Below are positions 40,740 to 49,613 of a stretch of 64,000 nucleotides of DNA, one piece after another. A program made the translations under genes and the position numbers. The first letter of the stretch is position 1, and each line of letters starts with the position of its first letter. The DNA is taken from positions 271,738-335,737 of the forward strand of contig NZ_NBVR01000024.1 in assembly GCF_002607735.1 (NCBI RefSeq). The letters run 5' to 3'. The notes beneath the pieces were generated by a model that saw nothing but the letters and a program-made list of their open reading frames with translations, did not search any database and was not told where the DNA came from. Source of the stretch: Proteus alimentorum. GTDB taxonomy: Bacteria > Pseudomonadota > Gammaproteobacteria > Enterobacterales > Enterobacteriaceae.

Positions 40740-41050
40740 AAGATCCTCAAAAGAACGACAATTTATTGCTGTGTGATAAATTAATTTTCATATTAATTAA
40801 TTGTTTAATTAAATCCAAGAAAAAATCAAATTGATAAATGAATATACAAATTGACCGCGTTTTTTCATTAGAACAGTAAATGTGAGGATATTTGAGATGA
40901 GGGAAAGAGACACTCAATAAATTTAACTTAGTGTTGTATTAATGGAAGGGAAATCACAGTATATCCTATATAAAATAATCAATAGGATGCTATTTTCACC
41001 CTATAAAAATTAGGGTATAAATTTTATAGCAATAGCAAATATCGTTTTCA
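40740..41050 (-). other. Spacer between the two IraP-like genes
   Basis: 311 bases, very AT-rich, presumably carrying the promoter of copy 1. No ORF or RNA gene seen. Confidence 0.4.
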
Positions 41051-41260
41051 TTAAGCTTGAGTAAGTTTCTTCACATATTGCTCAGTTAAGTTAATAACTT
41101 CATTGAGTTGAGGGTATTTGTTCGATGTATCCTCAAGCACTATAGATATATTGCCTAACATATCCCTTCGTTGTTTATCACTTAGCGTGGAAAGTAAAGA
41201 TTTGATAACAATTTTTAGAGCAGCAATTTCGCATTCAATTTCTTTTAAGTTTTTATCCAT
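41051..41260 (-). CDS. Small IraP-like protein, copy 2
   Basis: A 69-residue protein, paralogous to copy 1: both share IExEIAAxKxVxKxLLxTLxDKQ and a C-terminal TEQYxKK. Ribosome binding site GGAAGG precedes the ATG at 41260. The predicted structure is a helix, a linker and a second helix ending in YVKKL, as in IraP. The two genes are separate, each with its own spacer, so they may respond to different stresses. Function is inferred. Confidence 0.5.
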   Translation of the reverse strand: MDKNLKEIECEIAALKIVIKSLLSTLSDKQRRDMLGNISIVLEDTSNKYPQLNEVINLTEQYVKKLTQA

Positions 41261-41759
41261 GATTTACCTTCCAGTATTTAATGGATGAGTAATATAGGTA
41301 ATTTTTTTGTTGATCACAATTATAGAAGCATATTATTTAGAGATGTATCGCATATTGTGACTAATGTTCTAACTTAATATAAATTATTAAAAATAATTAT
41401 CAAATTGTAAATTTTATATGAGGTAGTAGATTGAAGTCTTATTGATATTTTATGACTTTAGAACGAGTAAGATAAATGATTAAATTTGATCTCAAGTCTG
41501 ATTCTATTTAAGCCCCTTTATTTTTGATTAGATAATAAACAATTCTTAATTGTAATAATAAAAATAAGTCTTTTAAAGATGATCTATTTTTGTCCTGTGT
41601 TGTTTAATGCAGAAGTGAATAAGGATATCGTTACTTTTTATCTATGAAATATTGAAATCTTTATTTGTCAATAGAGATATTATAACCAAATAAATTACAT
41701 TAACTCTGATGATGAAAAAAAAGAGCTTATGCTTTTCACATAAAGCTCTTTTTAGTTTG
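41261..41759 (-). other. AT-rich spacer without genes
   Basis: 499 bases. Apart from the reductase terminator at its right end (41714-41752), no ORF, repeat or RNA gene is recognised. Confidence 0.4.
41714..41752 (-). terminator. Terminator of the FMN reductase gene
   Basis: Stem AAAGAGCTTATG / CATAAAGCTCTTT with one bulge. On the minus strand it is followed by a T-tract (A-run at 41714-41722). Confidence 0.8.
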
Positions 41760-42308
41760 TTATTGATTATTTTGCTTCACAAAAGCCACGTAGGCATCAA
41801 CCCAGTTTTGCATAAAACTTGCTGTTTTCTCTGAAAACTGCCCATTCTCAACCATTCCGTCATACCATTTTAGATAACATTCGGGTTGATTTAGGGTTGG
41901 CATATTCAAAAAGGCTAACGAATTACGCAAATGTTGTTGAGCTATTGCCGTACTAATATTACCCGTTGAAACACCGATAATTCCGGCTGGAATTTTATTC
42001 CAAGCATTCGTTCCATAAGGGCGAGAGGCTTGGTCAATCGCATTTTTAAGTGCACCAGGTATTGAGCGGTTATATTCCGGTGTGATAAAGATGATGCCTT
42101 GGCTCGCTTGTATTTGTTGTTTGAAAGCGATAACAGAAGAGGGAGTATGACTGTCATCATCTTGGTTATAGAGAGGAAGAGTACTAATATCGATAAACTG
42201 ACAGGTAAATTCTTGAGGGAATAACTTAGTTAAAGCATGTGCTGTTTGTTTATTAAACGAATCTTTTCTTAAACTACCGACAACGATACCAATTTTAAAA
42301 TGACTCAT
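41760..42308 (-). CDS. NAD(P)H-dependent FMN reductase family protein
   Basis: A 182-residue flavodoxin-like protein of the FMN_red/ChrR group. The phosphate-binding loop VVGSLRKDSFNKQTA is at residues about 9-23 and the flavin-contacting TPEYNRSIPGALKNAIDQAS at about 75-94. Such enzymes reduce quinones, azo compounds, chromate or flavins; the physiological substrate is not evident. It is preceded by a perfect 11-bp inverted repeat that may be an operator. Confidence 0.88.
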   Translation of the reverse strand: MSHFKIGIVVGSLRKDSFNKQTAHALTKLFPQEFTCQFIDISTLPLYNQDDDSHTPSSVIAFKQQIQASQGIIFITPEYNRSIPGALKNAIDQASRPYGTNAWNKIPAGIIGVSTGNISTAIAQQHLRNSLAFLNMPTLNQPECYLKWYDGMVENGQFSEKTASFMQNWVDAYVAFVKQNNQ

Positions 42309-42743
42309 CTTAGTTCTCCTATATTGAAGGATAAAATGAATATCAATGCCTATATTAGATATTCATTTTTTGATTTTATCTCGGTATTAAAAAACAGCAA
42401 CAAAATATAAGACTATTTTTTACACGTAAATTACGTAAATAAATGATAAAATTAATATTATTATTTTTATTATTATCTGGTATTATTCCATCAATATAAA
42501 AAACGATCAGTTTATATGACAACATTTTTACTAAATAAATCCGATATTCAAGATTTGATGCATTTAGTGTGATGTAAGTAGTATTTTAAGAAAAAACAAA
42601 TGAAATGATAGGAACACTCATTGCAACCAAGGGTGTTAGCCTATTTATTTAGTATGCAGTAGGTAATAGAAAATTATAATAAAATGGCTTAAAATGCGAC
42701 AACTCATATGCTCTTATTTAAGTCTGATCGGAATTAAGGAAAA
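42309..42743. other. Divergent promoter region, FMN reductase / lipoprotein
   Basis: 435 bases between divergent genes. It contains the inverted repeat at 42335-42368. The rest is AT-rich with no ORF or RNA gene recognised. Confidence 0.45.
42335..42368. promoter_or_regulatory. Inverted repeat upstream of the FMN reductase, possible operator
   Basis: Arms AAATGAATATC (42335-42345) and GATATTCATTT (42358-42368) are a perfect 11-bp match with a 12-base spacer, 27 bases upstream of the start codon. Confidence 0.5.
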
Positions 42744-43256
42744 ATGATGTCCTTATTACAAAATAAAAAGAATGTCCTCGCTGTATTTATGGCAACCAGC
42801 GTCCTCGCCCTATCAGGGTGCGCGTGGACTGATCACACTCGTCCAGTTGAAATGCCAGCGCCAGCACAAACTACACAGCCTGTAGCAATGACTCAACCAG
42901 TGGCAACAGCTCAACCCGTGGCTGTTGCACAACCTCTTTCTATGGCACCTGCGGCAGAGCCTGCTGATAGTGGCGTAGATGCAAGAAAATTGGGATTAGC
43001 ACCGCAAAGTGCTTGTATCAAACAACTTGATTCTTTGAAAACGTTTTCTCCATCTGACTACCAATCCATGATGAGCTCATTTAAAGAAATTAGCGAAATC
43101 AATGCGATGTACCGAAGTGTTCAAGGTACAGCAAGTAAAGATAGCTTAGATTTATTAAAAATGAGTATTGAATCAAAAACAGAAGTGTTATGTGCAAAAG
43201 TTCGCTATTTGTCGATTATGTCAGTTAATTCGACATTAAAAAAATTAGGTGAATAA
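42744..43256 (+). CDS. Lipoprotein of unknown function, partner of the coiled-coil protein
   Basis: A 170-residue exported lipoprotein: hydrophobic signal, lipobox LSGC (Cys26, or Cys25 if the ATG at 42747 is used). A low-complexity linker with repeats of the QPVA type (about 40-70) follows, then a helical domain with two cysteines. Position +2 after the lipidated Cys is Ala, so outer-membrane sorting is expected. The next gene starts five bases downstream, so they are almost certainly co-translated. I do not recognise the family. Confidence 0.85.
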   Translation: MMSLLQNKKNVLAVFMATSVLALSGCAWTDHTRPVEMPAPAQTTQPVAMTQPVATAQPVAVAQPLSMAPAAEPADSGVDARKLGLAPQSACIKQLDSLKTFSPSDYQSMMSSFKEISEINAMYRSVQGTASKDSLDLLKMSIESKTEVLCAKVRYLSIMSVNSTLKKLGE

Positions 43257-43261
43257 TTACT

Positions 43262-45964
43262 ATGAAATTAAAGCAGAGTGTTTGTCTCGCTTTTATGCTG
43301 TTTCCAACGCTATCGTTTGCCAATAATGAATTTAATTCTGTTATTGAAGATTTTGACCGTTATTTTGAAACACAAAAGCCAATTAAAATTGAGCCTAAAA
43401 CATCTGCTACAATTTCATCGTCAACGAGAGCCGGTCAGGCTAATCGTGGAGTAAACCACACCACAACAGCGACTCAACAAACAAAAACAGAGCAACGAGT
43501 TAAACCTTCTACGCCAGCTAAAACGGATAATCAGGCAGTTGAACCTGTTAAGACGTCTGATATCACGCTGGCAGAAAATTGCCCTGTATTGCCTGCCAAT
43601 TATTCAAAATTAAAGAGTGATTACACTCGTTATTTAACGCCGTTGCTTTCATTTATTCCGATTAAACCACAATTTACACCAGAGGATCTTAATCGTTATA
43701 GCTACAGAAATAATGCAACGGTTTATAACCCGTTAGCGCTTTATTCAAAAGAGAGTTATGCAAGGCCTCAACGTAATGACAATTTCTTGTTAGATATTGT
43801 CCCAGGAACATTTTATTCTGTTACAGCCATCCCATTTCACTTTGCATATCAGTTTAATCGCTCTGTACTCGATCATAAACAACCTCTTTTTAATAAAGCG
43901 CTATTAAATCGTTTATCTGATACTAAAAATAAATATCAAACGCTGTATCAAAAATACACAGAGCAGGTAGCTATAACAAAAGAGCATTTAGAAAAACTTC
44001 AAAATGCAAACAACCAAATTAAACAACTTGAATTAACGCTGGCTGAAACAGAAGAGAAATTAGCTACGGCGAATCACTTACTTACTGATGACACGTTAAA
44101 ACAGGCTGTTGCCAAGCTACAAAGTGATTTAGAAACAATTAAAAAAGAGCGTGACTTATTCGTTAAGCAATTAGCTGAAAAAGAGGACGTATTACAGGCA
44201 ACAACAGTAAAAAATACCGAGTTAGCAAAACAGCAACAAGATTTTGAAAAACAAGCGGGAATACTTAACACCTTAGAGGCGAAATATATTCAGCTTGAGC
44301 AAGAAAAAGAGCAATTACAATCTCAGTATCAACAGGCTCAGGCTCTGTTAAAAGATGATAGTGCCAAAAAAGAGATTGATAAATTACAAAGTTCACTTGA
44401 GAGCATAAAAGTAGAACAAGAGAAGTTAATTAGCCAATTAAATGAAAAACAGGCACTACTTGCTAAAATTGGACAAGAGAAAGAAGCGATACACGCTCAG
44501 TATATTGAATCTCAGAAATTGCTAAATGATAACAATAAACAAAAAGAACAAGTATTAGCTAATTTAGAAGCAGCAAAAAATAAAGAGATAGCAACATTAG
44601 AAAATTCGTTATCAACAATAACGACTGAGCAAGAAAAATTAACGAAACAGCTTACAGATGTACAAAATCAATTAGCAACAATAACGAAAGAAAAAGAAGA
44701 TGTGCAGACTCAATTTGCACAGGCTCAACTATTGCTAAAAGATGACTCTGCGAAAAAAGAGATAGATAAATTACAAAGCACATTATTGAAGATCACATCA
44801 GAACGTGAAGATTTATCTAAAGAACTTGCATTAAAAGTAGCAGAAGCAGAAAAACAACAAGATGCTAATAGCAAACTTGTTGAGGAGCAACGCAAAGAAA
44901 TAGCACAACTAAAAACACAAGTTGAAAAAAGTAATCAGGAACAAACTCAACTTAATAAATCACTTTTAGCTGTTCAACAGCAAAAAGAGCAAGTGGATGA
45001 GAAATTAAAAGAGATCCCAGAATTAAAATCACAGTTAGATAATAAAGTCACTGAATTAGCTGACTTGAAGAAGAGTTTATCTGCGGGTGAAAAAGCTGTT
45101 GATAATTTAATTACTGATAAAAATAATCTGATCGCTAAGTTAGAGAAAGCGCAAAATGAGCTATCGAATAAATATCAAACATTAGATACAAAATTTAAAG
45201 AGAATAATATCGCATTAGCTCAAGTCACTATGAGTAAAACAGAGAGTGATAAAACGTTAGCATTGCTAGAAAAACAGCTCACTGAAAAGCAGAATACAAC
45301 GGATAAATTGAGCGCTCAATTAGCTGAAGCAAAAGTACAATTAGAAAAACAAAATACAGAAAACACACAGCAAATTAGTACGTTAAAGCAACAGCAAACA
45401 GAATCTATTGCTAAATTAAATGAGCAAATTAAAGCAAAAGATTCTGAATTAGCGAAAGTTAAAACAGACACGAGTAATATTTTAAAAGAGAATAAAACGC
45501 TAAAAGAGCAGCTTGAGAAAATGGCGGGTGAAGGGCAAATGATAGCTGGGCAACTTGCCTATGCTTATTCGATTATTGGAAAAGATAATGCCCAGCGTAA
45601 TAAATCCATTTTATCTGAGATCCAAAAACAAAATTATGTACAGTATGATGATAATACGTACTTCAAGATTTTAAGACAAGGTAAGCCCGTTCCTTCTATT
45701 GCAGGTAAAACAGTCGTATTTACAATGCATGAGGAGCTCACAGATGGCACTGTGACGTTGAATTATGATAAAGCTAAACCACTTATTTTGCCGTATCGTC
45801 AACTACCATTACCATTGAATACCTTTATTGCTAAAGCAGGTATCAATGGCAAAGCTAAAATTTATATAAAACCAAATGGCGGTTATGGAAAAAATGGTGT
45901 TCCAGGACAAGTGCCACCAGAATCAATGTCTATTGTTACCGTCGAAATACTCGACATAAAATAG
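43262..45964 (+). CDS. Exported long coiled-coil protein with C-terminal FKBP-like domain
   Basis: 900 residues. A signal peptide (MKLKQSVCLAFMLFPTLSFA) is followed by a Ser/Thr-rich linker, a globular part (about 105-215), about 530 residues of nearly unbroken coiled coil (about 225-755), and a C-terminal domain (about 785-900) resembling FKBP peptidyl-prolyl isomerases such as FkpA: YFKILRQGKPVP, KTVVFTMHEELTDGTV, AKIYIKPNGGYGKNGVPGQV, PPESMSIVTVEILDI. The tryptophan and acidic residues typical of active FKBPs are not in place, so it may bind rather than isomerise. The coiled coil contains related blocks beginning LLKDDSAKKEIDKLQS. Likely periplasmic, working with the upstream lipoprotein. 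Function unknown. Confidence 0.8.
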   Translation: MKLKQSVCLAFMLFPTLSFANNEFNSVIEDFDRYFETQKPIKIEPKTSATISSSTRAGQANRGVNHTTTATQQTKTEQRVKPSTPAKTDNQAVEPVKTSDITLAENCPVLPANYSKLKSDYTRYLTPLLSFIPIKPQFTPEDLNRYSYRNNATVYNPLALYSKESYARPQRNDNFLLDIVPGTFYSVTAIPFHFAYQFNRSVLDHKQPLFNKALLNRLSDTKNKYQTLYQKYTEQVAITKEHLEKLQNANNQIKQLELTLAETEEKLATANHLLTDDTLKQAVAKLQSDLETIKKERDLFVKQLAEKEDVLQATTVKNTELAKQQQDFEKQAGILNTLEAKYIQLEQEKEQLQSQYQQAQALLKDDSAKKEIDKLQSSLESIKVEQEKLISQLNEKQALLAKIGQEKEAIHAQYIESQKLLNDNNKQKEQVLANLEAAKNKEIATLENSLSTITTEQEKLTKQLTDVQNQLATITKEKEDVQTQFAQAQLLLKDDSAKKEIDKLQSTLLKITSEREDLSKELALKVAEAEKQQDANSKLVEEQRKEIAQLKTQVEKSNQEQTQLNKSLLAVQQQKEQVDEKLKEIPELKSQLDNKVTELADLKKSLSAGEKAVDNLITDKNNLIAKLEKAQNELSNKYQTLDTKFKENNIALAQVTMSKTESDKTLALLEKQLTEKQNTTDKLSAQLAEAKVQLEKQNTENTQQISTLKQQQTESIAKLNEQIKAKDSELAKVKTDTSNILKENKTLKEQLEKMAGEGQMIAGQLAYAYSIIGKDNAQRNKSILSEIQKQNYVQYDDNTYFKILRQGKPVPSIAGKTVVFTMHEELTDGTVTLNYDKAKPLILPYRQLPLPLNTFIAKAGINGKAKIYIKPNGGYGKNGVPGQVPPESMSIVTVEILDIK
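44334..44780 (+). repeat. Internal repeat in the coiled-coil gene
   Basis: Two copies of a block encoding LLKDDSAKKEIDKLQSxL start near 44346 and 44733, 387 bases (129 codons) apart. DNA identity is still high over about 55 bases. A more diverged copy (LLTDDTLKQAVAKLQS) starts near 44080. Confidence 0.7.
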
Positions 45965-45971
45965 CTAACTG

Positions 45972-46014
45972 ACATCAGTTCTTCTTTCATTTAGAGAAGA
46001 GCTGATGTTTTTTT
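45972..46014. terminator. Terminator between the coiled-coil gene and the exsD-like gene
   Basis: 14-bp stem ACATCAGTTCTTCT / AGAAGAGCTGATGT (one wobble) followed by seven T on the plus strand. The converging exsD-like gene ends inside its right edge. Confidence 0.8.
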
Positions 46015-46927
46015 ATTCTCTCCATAAAAACTCATCATTTTTCAAACAAATTTCTCTGGCTAAGAGCCAATTTTTTAGTTTTTGGCAATTTTCAGGATGT
46101 TTTGGAATACTGTTTAAAATCGCCCATAAGGGTTTTATTAATTCAGAATTTGGCGTTATTTTTTGGATATAATCTAAAGAATTATTAATTTCAACATTAA
46201 AGATAGGTTCATTTTTCCAATTGTTGATGAGTAATTGAACATCTTTTTGTAGTAAGTCATCAATAACAATTAGTCTGATTTTATCCGTATTAAGTTTAAT
46301 ATTGATATCATCTAAAGATAAAAAGGGATCATTTTTATTTGACAGTTGTTTTTCTTCAAATGACTTAATATTTTCACACTGCTTAATTTGAAGCTCAAGC
46401 TCTCTTTTGGTGTCATAAAACGTGAAAAGCTGAGGCGTAATGTGTCGAACCCACCAAATAAAAAGTGGTTTTATTACGGATTGAATTAAGCGCATATGTT
46501 CATTGATATTGACCGTTGCTTTTAATGATTTATCCCAATCTGCCGGTGTTATTGTGGTGTGTGGTTGCTTTACATGAAAAGAATGTGCGAAATCAATAAC
46601 ATCACGTATTTCTTCTTTAGAGATAACAACAAAGCAGTATTTCTTACGTAAAAACCAAGTGGATTGCAATAAACTGTCTAAGCTTTCACGGCATAAAACA
46701 CGGGCTAATATTTTTATTTGTTGTTCATTAACATCACAGGTAGTAACGATGTTTTCATTCGAACGGAAAGAAAACTGTAGATCAAACAAATTATCTACAG
46801 TTTTTTCATTATTGGGTGCCATTATTTTTTTTAGTAGGGTTAGATAGTCATAATAATGGGCTTTGGTGTTGCTATATGTATTTTTTTTTATCACGATATA
46901 CAACTCACGCATAAGAATAGATTTCAA
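46013..46927 (-). CDS. exsD: ExsD-like anti-activator of type III secretion
   Basis: A 304-residue cytosolic protein. Its central and C-terminal parts follow the pattern of Pseudomonas ExsD, the anti-activator that binds ExsA: a segment LCRESLDSLLQSTWFLRKK, then SKEEIRDVI, then VIKPLFIWWVRHITP, and the end KLKNWLLAREICLKNDEFLW, which aligns with the AVQAWLHERNLCQAQDHFYW tail of ExsD. Identity is modest, but order, spacing and the C-terminus agree. It lies 51 bases downstream of an ExsA-like gene on the same strand, as expected for a regulator and its antagonist. The start is uncertain (TTG at 46927 or ATG at 46912). No ExsC or ExsE homologue is nearby. Confidence 0.72.
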   Translation of the reverse strand: MKSILMRELYIVIKKNTYSNTKAHYYDYLTLLKKIMAPNNEKTVDNLFDLQFSFRSNENIVTTCDVNEQQIKILARVLCRESLDSLLQSTWFLRKKYCFVVISKEEIRDVIDFAHSFHVKQPHTTITPADWDKSLKATVNINEHMRLIQSVIKPLFIWWVRHITPQLFTFYDTKRELELQIKQCENIKSFEEKQLSNKNDPFLSLDDINIKLNTDKIRLIVIDDLLQKDVQLLINNWKNEPIFNVEINNSLDYIQKITPNSELIKPLWAILNSIPKHPENCQKLKNWLLAREICLKNDEFLWRE

Positions 46928-46978
46928 ACATTCTAACTATGAATGGCTTTTAGATATTATGATATTCGGTCGGATTTT

Positions 46979-47815
46979 TTATAATTTTGATCTGAGATTT
47001 CTCGCTTTACTTGGCGTCATATTAAAACGACGGTGATAACTTTGTGTAAAGTATGATTGGCTTGAAAAGCCTGATTCCATTGAAATATCAACAATGCTCA
47101 TTTCTGTGGTCAGTAGCAGTTGATGTGCGTAAATAATTCGTCTTTCACAAATCCATGTTCTAGGTGAAGTACCATAAACATGATTAAAAAGTTCTTTAAA
47201 CGTTGTTAGCCCCATCCCAAATTCTCGAGCAAATTGTTTAAGCTTCCAATTTTTTAAATGATTTTTTTCCATAAAAATCTTTAAGCGGTCAACTTGACGG
47301 TGACTAAGTTGGCGCAATAACGCCATTAAGTCAGAACCTTGTTCAGTTGAAAGTAATAGAATTAAAAGCTCTTCAATACGTAATTGAGTGAAGGTTTCAG
47401 GGCAGGACTGAACAGTAAGATATTCAAAGCCATTACTACAAAATTGAATAAGAGATGAATTTTGAAAACAAATAAAGGCACTAGAAAACTCTTCATCCCT
47501 TTCTATTTGGCACAAAATATCGTTGTACTTAGACATGAAATCTCTTAAGAAATCATCAGAAAGAGGGATATAAATAATATCGGTAGGCTCTGAGCCTTGT
47601 GTTTTTATTGTATAGCTACCTTGTTGTAGAAAAAGAACTTGGTTTTCGTTAGTTGTTACTGTGTCAGTACAATTTTGCAATGTAAGTGCATTTTTTCGGA
47701 TAAGAAAGATCGCTTTTTGTTCATTTTCTAGTATTTGGTATTGTGGATAAAAATAAGATCTTTTTTGAATAGCGCCATCATATCGTTCGGTTTTATCACA
47801 TAGTATTGTATTCAT
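46979..47815 (-). CDS. exsA: ExsA/VirF-type AraC regulator of type III secretion
   Basis: A 278-residue AraC/XylS regulator. The C-terminal two-helix-turn-helix DNA-binding region matches the ExsA/LcrF/VirF group closely: LRQLSHRQVDRLKIFMEKNH, FGMGLTTFKELFNHVYGTSP, WICERRIIYAHQLLLTTEMS and GFSSQSYFTQSYHRRF all align with Pseudomonas ExsA almost residue for residue. The N-terminal half (NQVLFLQQGSYTI, LRIEELLILLL) is also alignable; in ExsA this part dimerises and binds ExsD. Such proteins activate type III secretion promoters. No secretion genes are in this window. Confidence 0.88.
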   Translation of the reverse strand: MNTILCDKTERYDGAIQKRSYFYPQYQILENEQKAIFLIRKNALTLQNCTDTVTTNENQVLFLQQGSYTIKTQGSEPTDIIYIPLSDDFLRDFMSKYNDILCQIERDEEFSSAFICFQNSSLIQFCSNGFEYLTVQSCPETFTQLRIEELLILLLSTEQGSDLMALLRQLSHRQVDRLKIFMEKNHLKNWKLKQFAREFGMGLTTFKELFNHVYGTSPRTWICERRIIYAHQLLLTTEMSIVDISMESGFSSQSYFTQSYHRRFNMTPSKARNLRSKL

Positions 47816-48842
47816 TTTTCGCCCAAATTTATTATATAAGTATCACGGTATTTTTATAAAGATAAATATCAGAATATTTATAAAAACACTTCTTTATTAT
47901 TGAGTGTTATTAAAAATAAAAAAGAGACTATTTTCTTTATTTTGATGTGGTTTTTTTTTAGATATTAGGCATTGCATTTTATTTTTATAATTTAAGATAA
48001 GTCACTTTGTTAATTTAATGACATTCCTTATAAATTGCAAAACTAAATTAAATATGGATAAATTTTTCTGTGAGGTGTTCAGTAATAGCATGGGCATTAA
48101 TGTAATTAATACTTTACGTTTACTTATCAGTTGAATAAAAAGTATATATAACAATAAGTTGTTTTAATTTTTTTCTTTACAGTGTAAAAAAACAATAAAT
48201 GTATTTAAAATGCAAAATTTATTATAAATGTTAATTTATGGTAAATAAGAAAATTAATTGTTATAAAAACATTAAAAAAGTGAGTTTGAAATACTAAGGT
48301 ACCAATATACTAATATTCAAATATAAAGAAGATTAAAGTTGAAAAAATAAACTGGTAACTATTGTTATATTAACTCATGTTATCATAACATCATTTTTAT
48401 ATGACATGAAATAATCCATTAGTCATAAAATAGTCCATAAAAAAGTTATTATCTGTTTATTTTCTCGGTTTCTTAATTACTATTGTGATGAAGATCTCAT
48501 GTTTTTTCGCCAAAATCCAGAGGCGTTCAAACCTAGATACTGAATTTTTTTTGAATAATTTTTTATCAAAATATAGATTTAGATGTGAAATGTTAATTTT
48601 CAATGAAAAATAGTTGTCTGAATAAACTGATAATCATCACGATTTATTCACATTAAACGTAGATTATTAAAATAGTAAGTTTTATCTCTTAATTTAATTA
48701 AACTTTATTTTTCTCAAGAAACAAATCAAAAAACTAAAAGGTAATAATAGGCTTATTGCCGGCATTATACTTATCGTCTATTTATTAGAATGGTGAATGC
48801 ATAAGTGTATTTATTGTCAGGGAGGTAAGGATATAGCTAATT
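47816..48842. other. 1-kb AT-rich non-coding region between exsA and ccmA
   Basis: 1,027 bases with no credible ORF (longest seen about 41 codons, without a ribosome binding site). Very AT-rich with many A and T tracts, typical of DNA bound by H-NS. It separates two divergent genes and must hold both promoters. No tRNA, repeat family or known RNA gene is recognised. Confidence 0.55.
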
Positions 48843-49532
48843 ATGGAGAATAAGCGAACACTGCGAAATATTATATTCAGCGGGATATGGATAATTTGGA
48901 CTCTTGCCTTAATTGCCTTTTGGCGTTATCAGATGGCTGGCGAATTTTTGATTATTCTAATCCTAATTTTTAGCATTATTATTTATTCTATGACGTTGAG
49001 GTTAAAAAAAGCCGCTATGTTTAGTCGTAAAACTGAAACACCAAAAGCAGCAGAGCCTGTTGCACCAGTAATAACAGAAGAGAAAAAACCGATGCCAGAG
49101 CAAAAACTATACACGATTATTGCAAAAGGAACGGTTTTCCAAGGCGATATTAATGTTGAAGGCGATATCCAAATTTGGGGTAAAGTAGCTGGCAATATTA
49201 ATGTCAAAGATGGCGTTATTCGTGTTATGCATGCGGGACAAGTTGAAGGCGAATTAACAGCACCTGATATTATTATTGATGGTTTTGTAAAAGGTATCTG
49301 TGCTGCAAATAATTTAGATATCTTAGAACATGGCGAGTTACGTGGTACTAGTCGTTGTGGCAGTATGTCTATCAAGCGTGGCGGTATTTTTACTGGGCAA
49401 TCAGAGCAAGTTGAACATCAAGCAAAATCAGTTGCTCAACAACGCGTTGTCTCAATAAAAGAAAGCTCTAATGCAAATAAAGATAAAGTTGTTGCTCCAG
49501 TAGAAAACCAACTAAAAGAAAACAAAAAATAA
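48843..49532 (+). CDS. ccmA: Bactofilin-type membrane protein CcmA
   Basis: A 229-residue protein with two N-terminal membrane helices (about residues 9-27 and 33-51), a linker, and a bactofilin (polymer-forming cytoskeletal) beta-helix domain (about 88-190): GTVFQGDINVEGDIQIWGKV, GNINVKDGVIRVMHAGQVEG, LDILEHGELRGTSRCGSMSI. Proteus mirabilis CcmA (curved cell morphology) is a membrane protein of this kind that affects cell shape and swarming. The charged C-terminal tail is typical. The gene stands alone after a 1-kb non-coding region. Confidence 0.9.
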   Translation: MENKRTLRNIIFSGIWIIWTLALIAFWRYQMAGEFLIILILIFSIIIYSMTLRLKKAAMFSRKTETPKAAEPVAPVITEEKKPMPEQKLYTIIAKGTVFQGDINVEGDIQIWGKVAGNINVKDGVIRVMHAGQVEGELTAPDIIIDGFVKGICAANNLDILEHGELRGTSRCGSMSIKRGGIFTGQSEQVEHQAKSVAQQRVVSIKESSNANKDKVVAPVENQLKENKK

Positions 49533-49613
49533 AGTACCATTTTTCTTTTCATTGTTCGTTGCTTATCCTATTTTATCGCTATTGTCTTAATTTTATATAA
49601 AAAGAGAATAACG

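Noticed and set aside
40536..41260. Assignment of the two small proteins to the YmgB/AriR family
   Set aside because: The C-terminal YxKK end and the order of helices fit IraP better; neither assignment is proven.
48488..48613. About 41-codon ORF in the exsA-ccmA gap (MKISCFFAKIQRRSN...)
   Set aside because: No ribosome binding site, no recognisable domain, and such chance frames are expected in 1 kb of AT-rich DNA.
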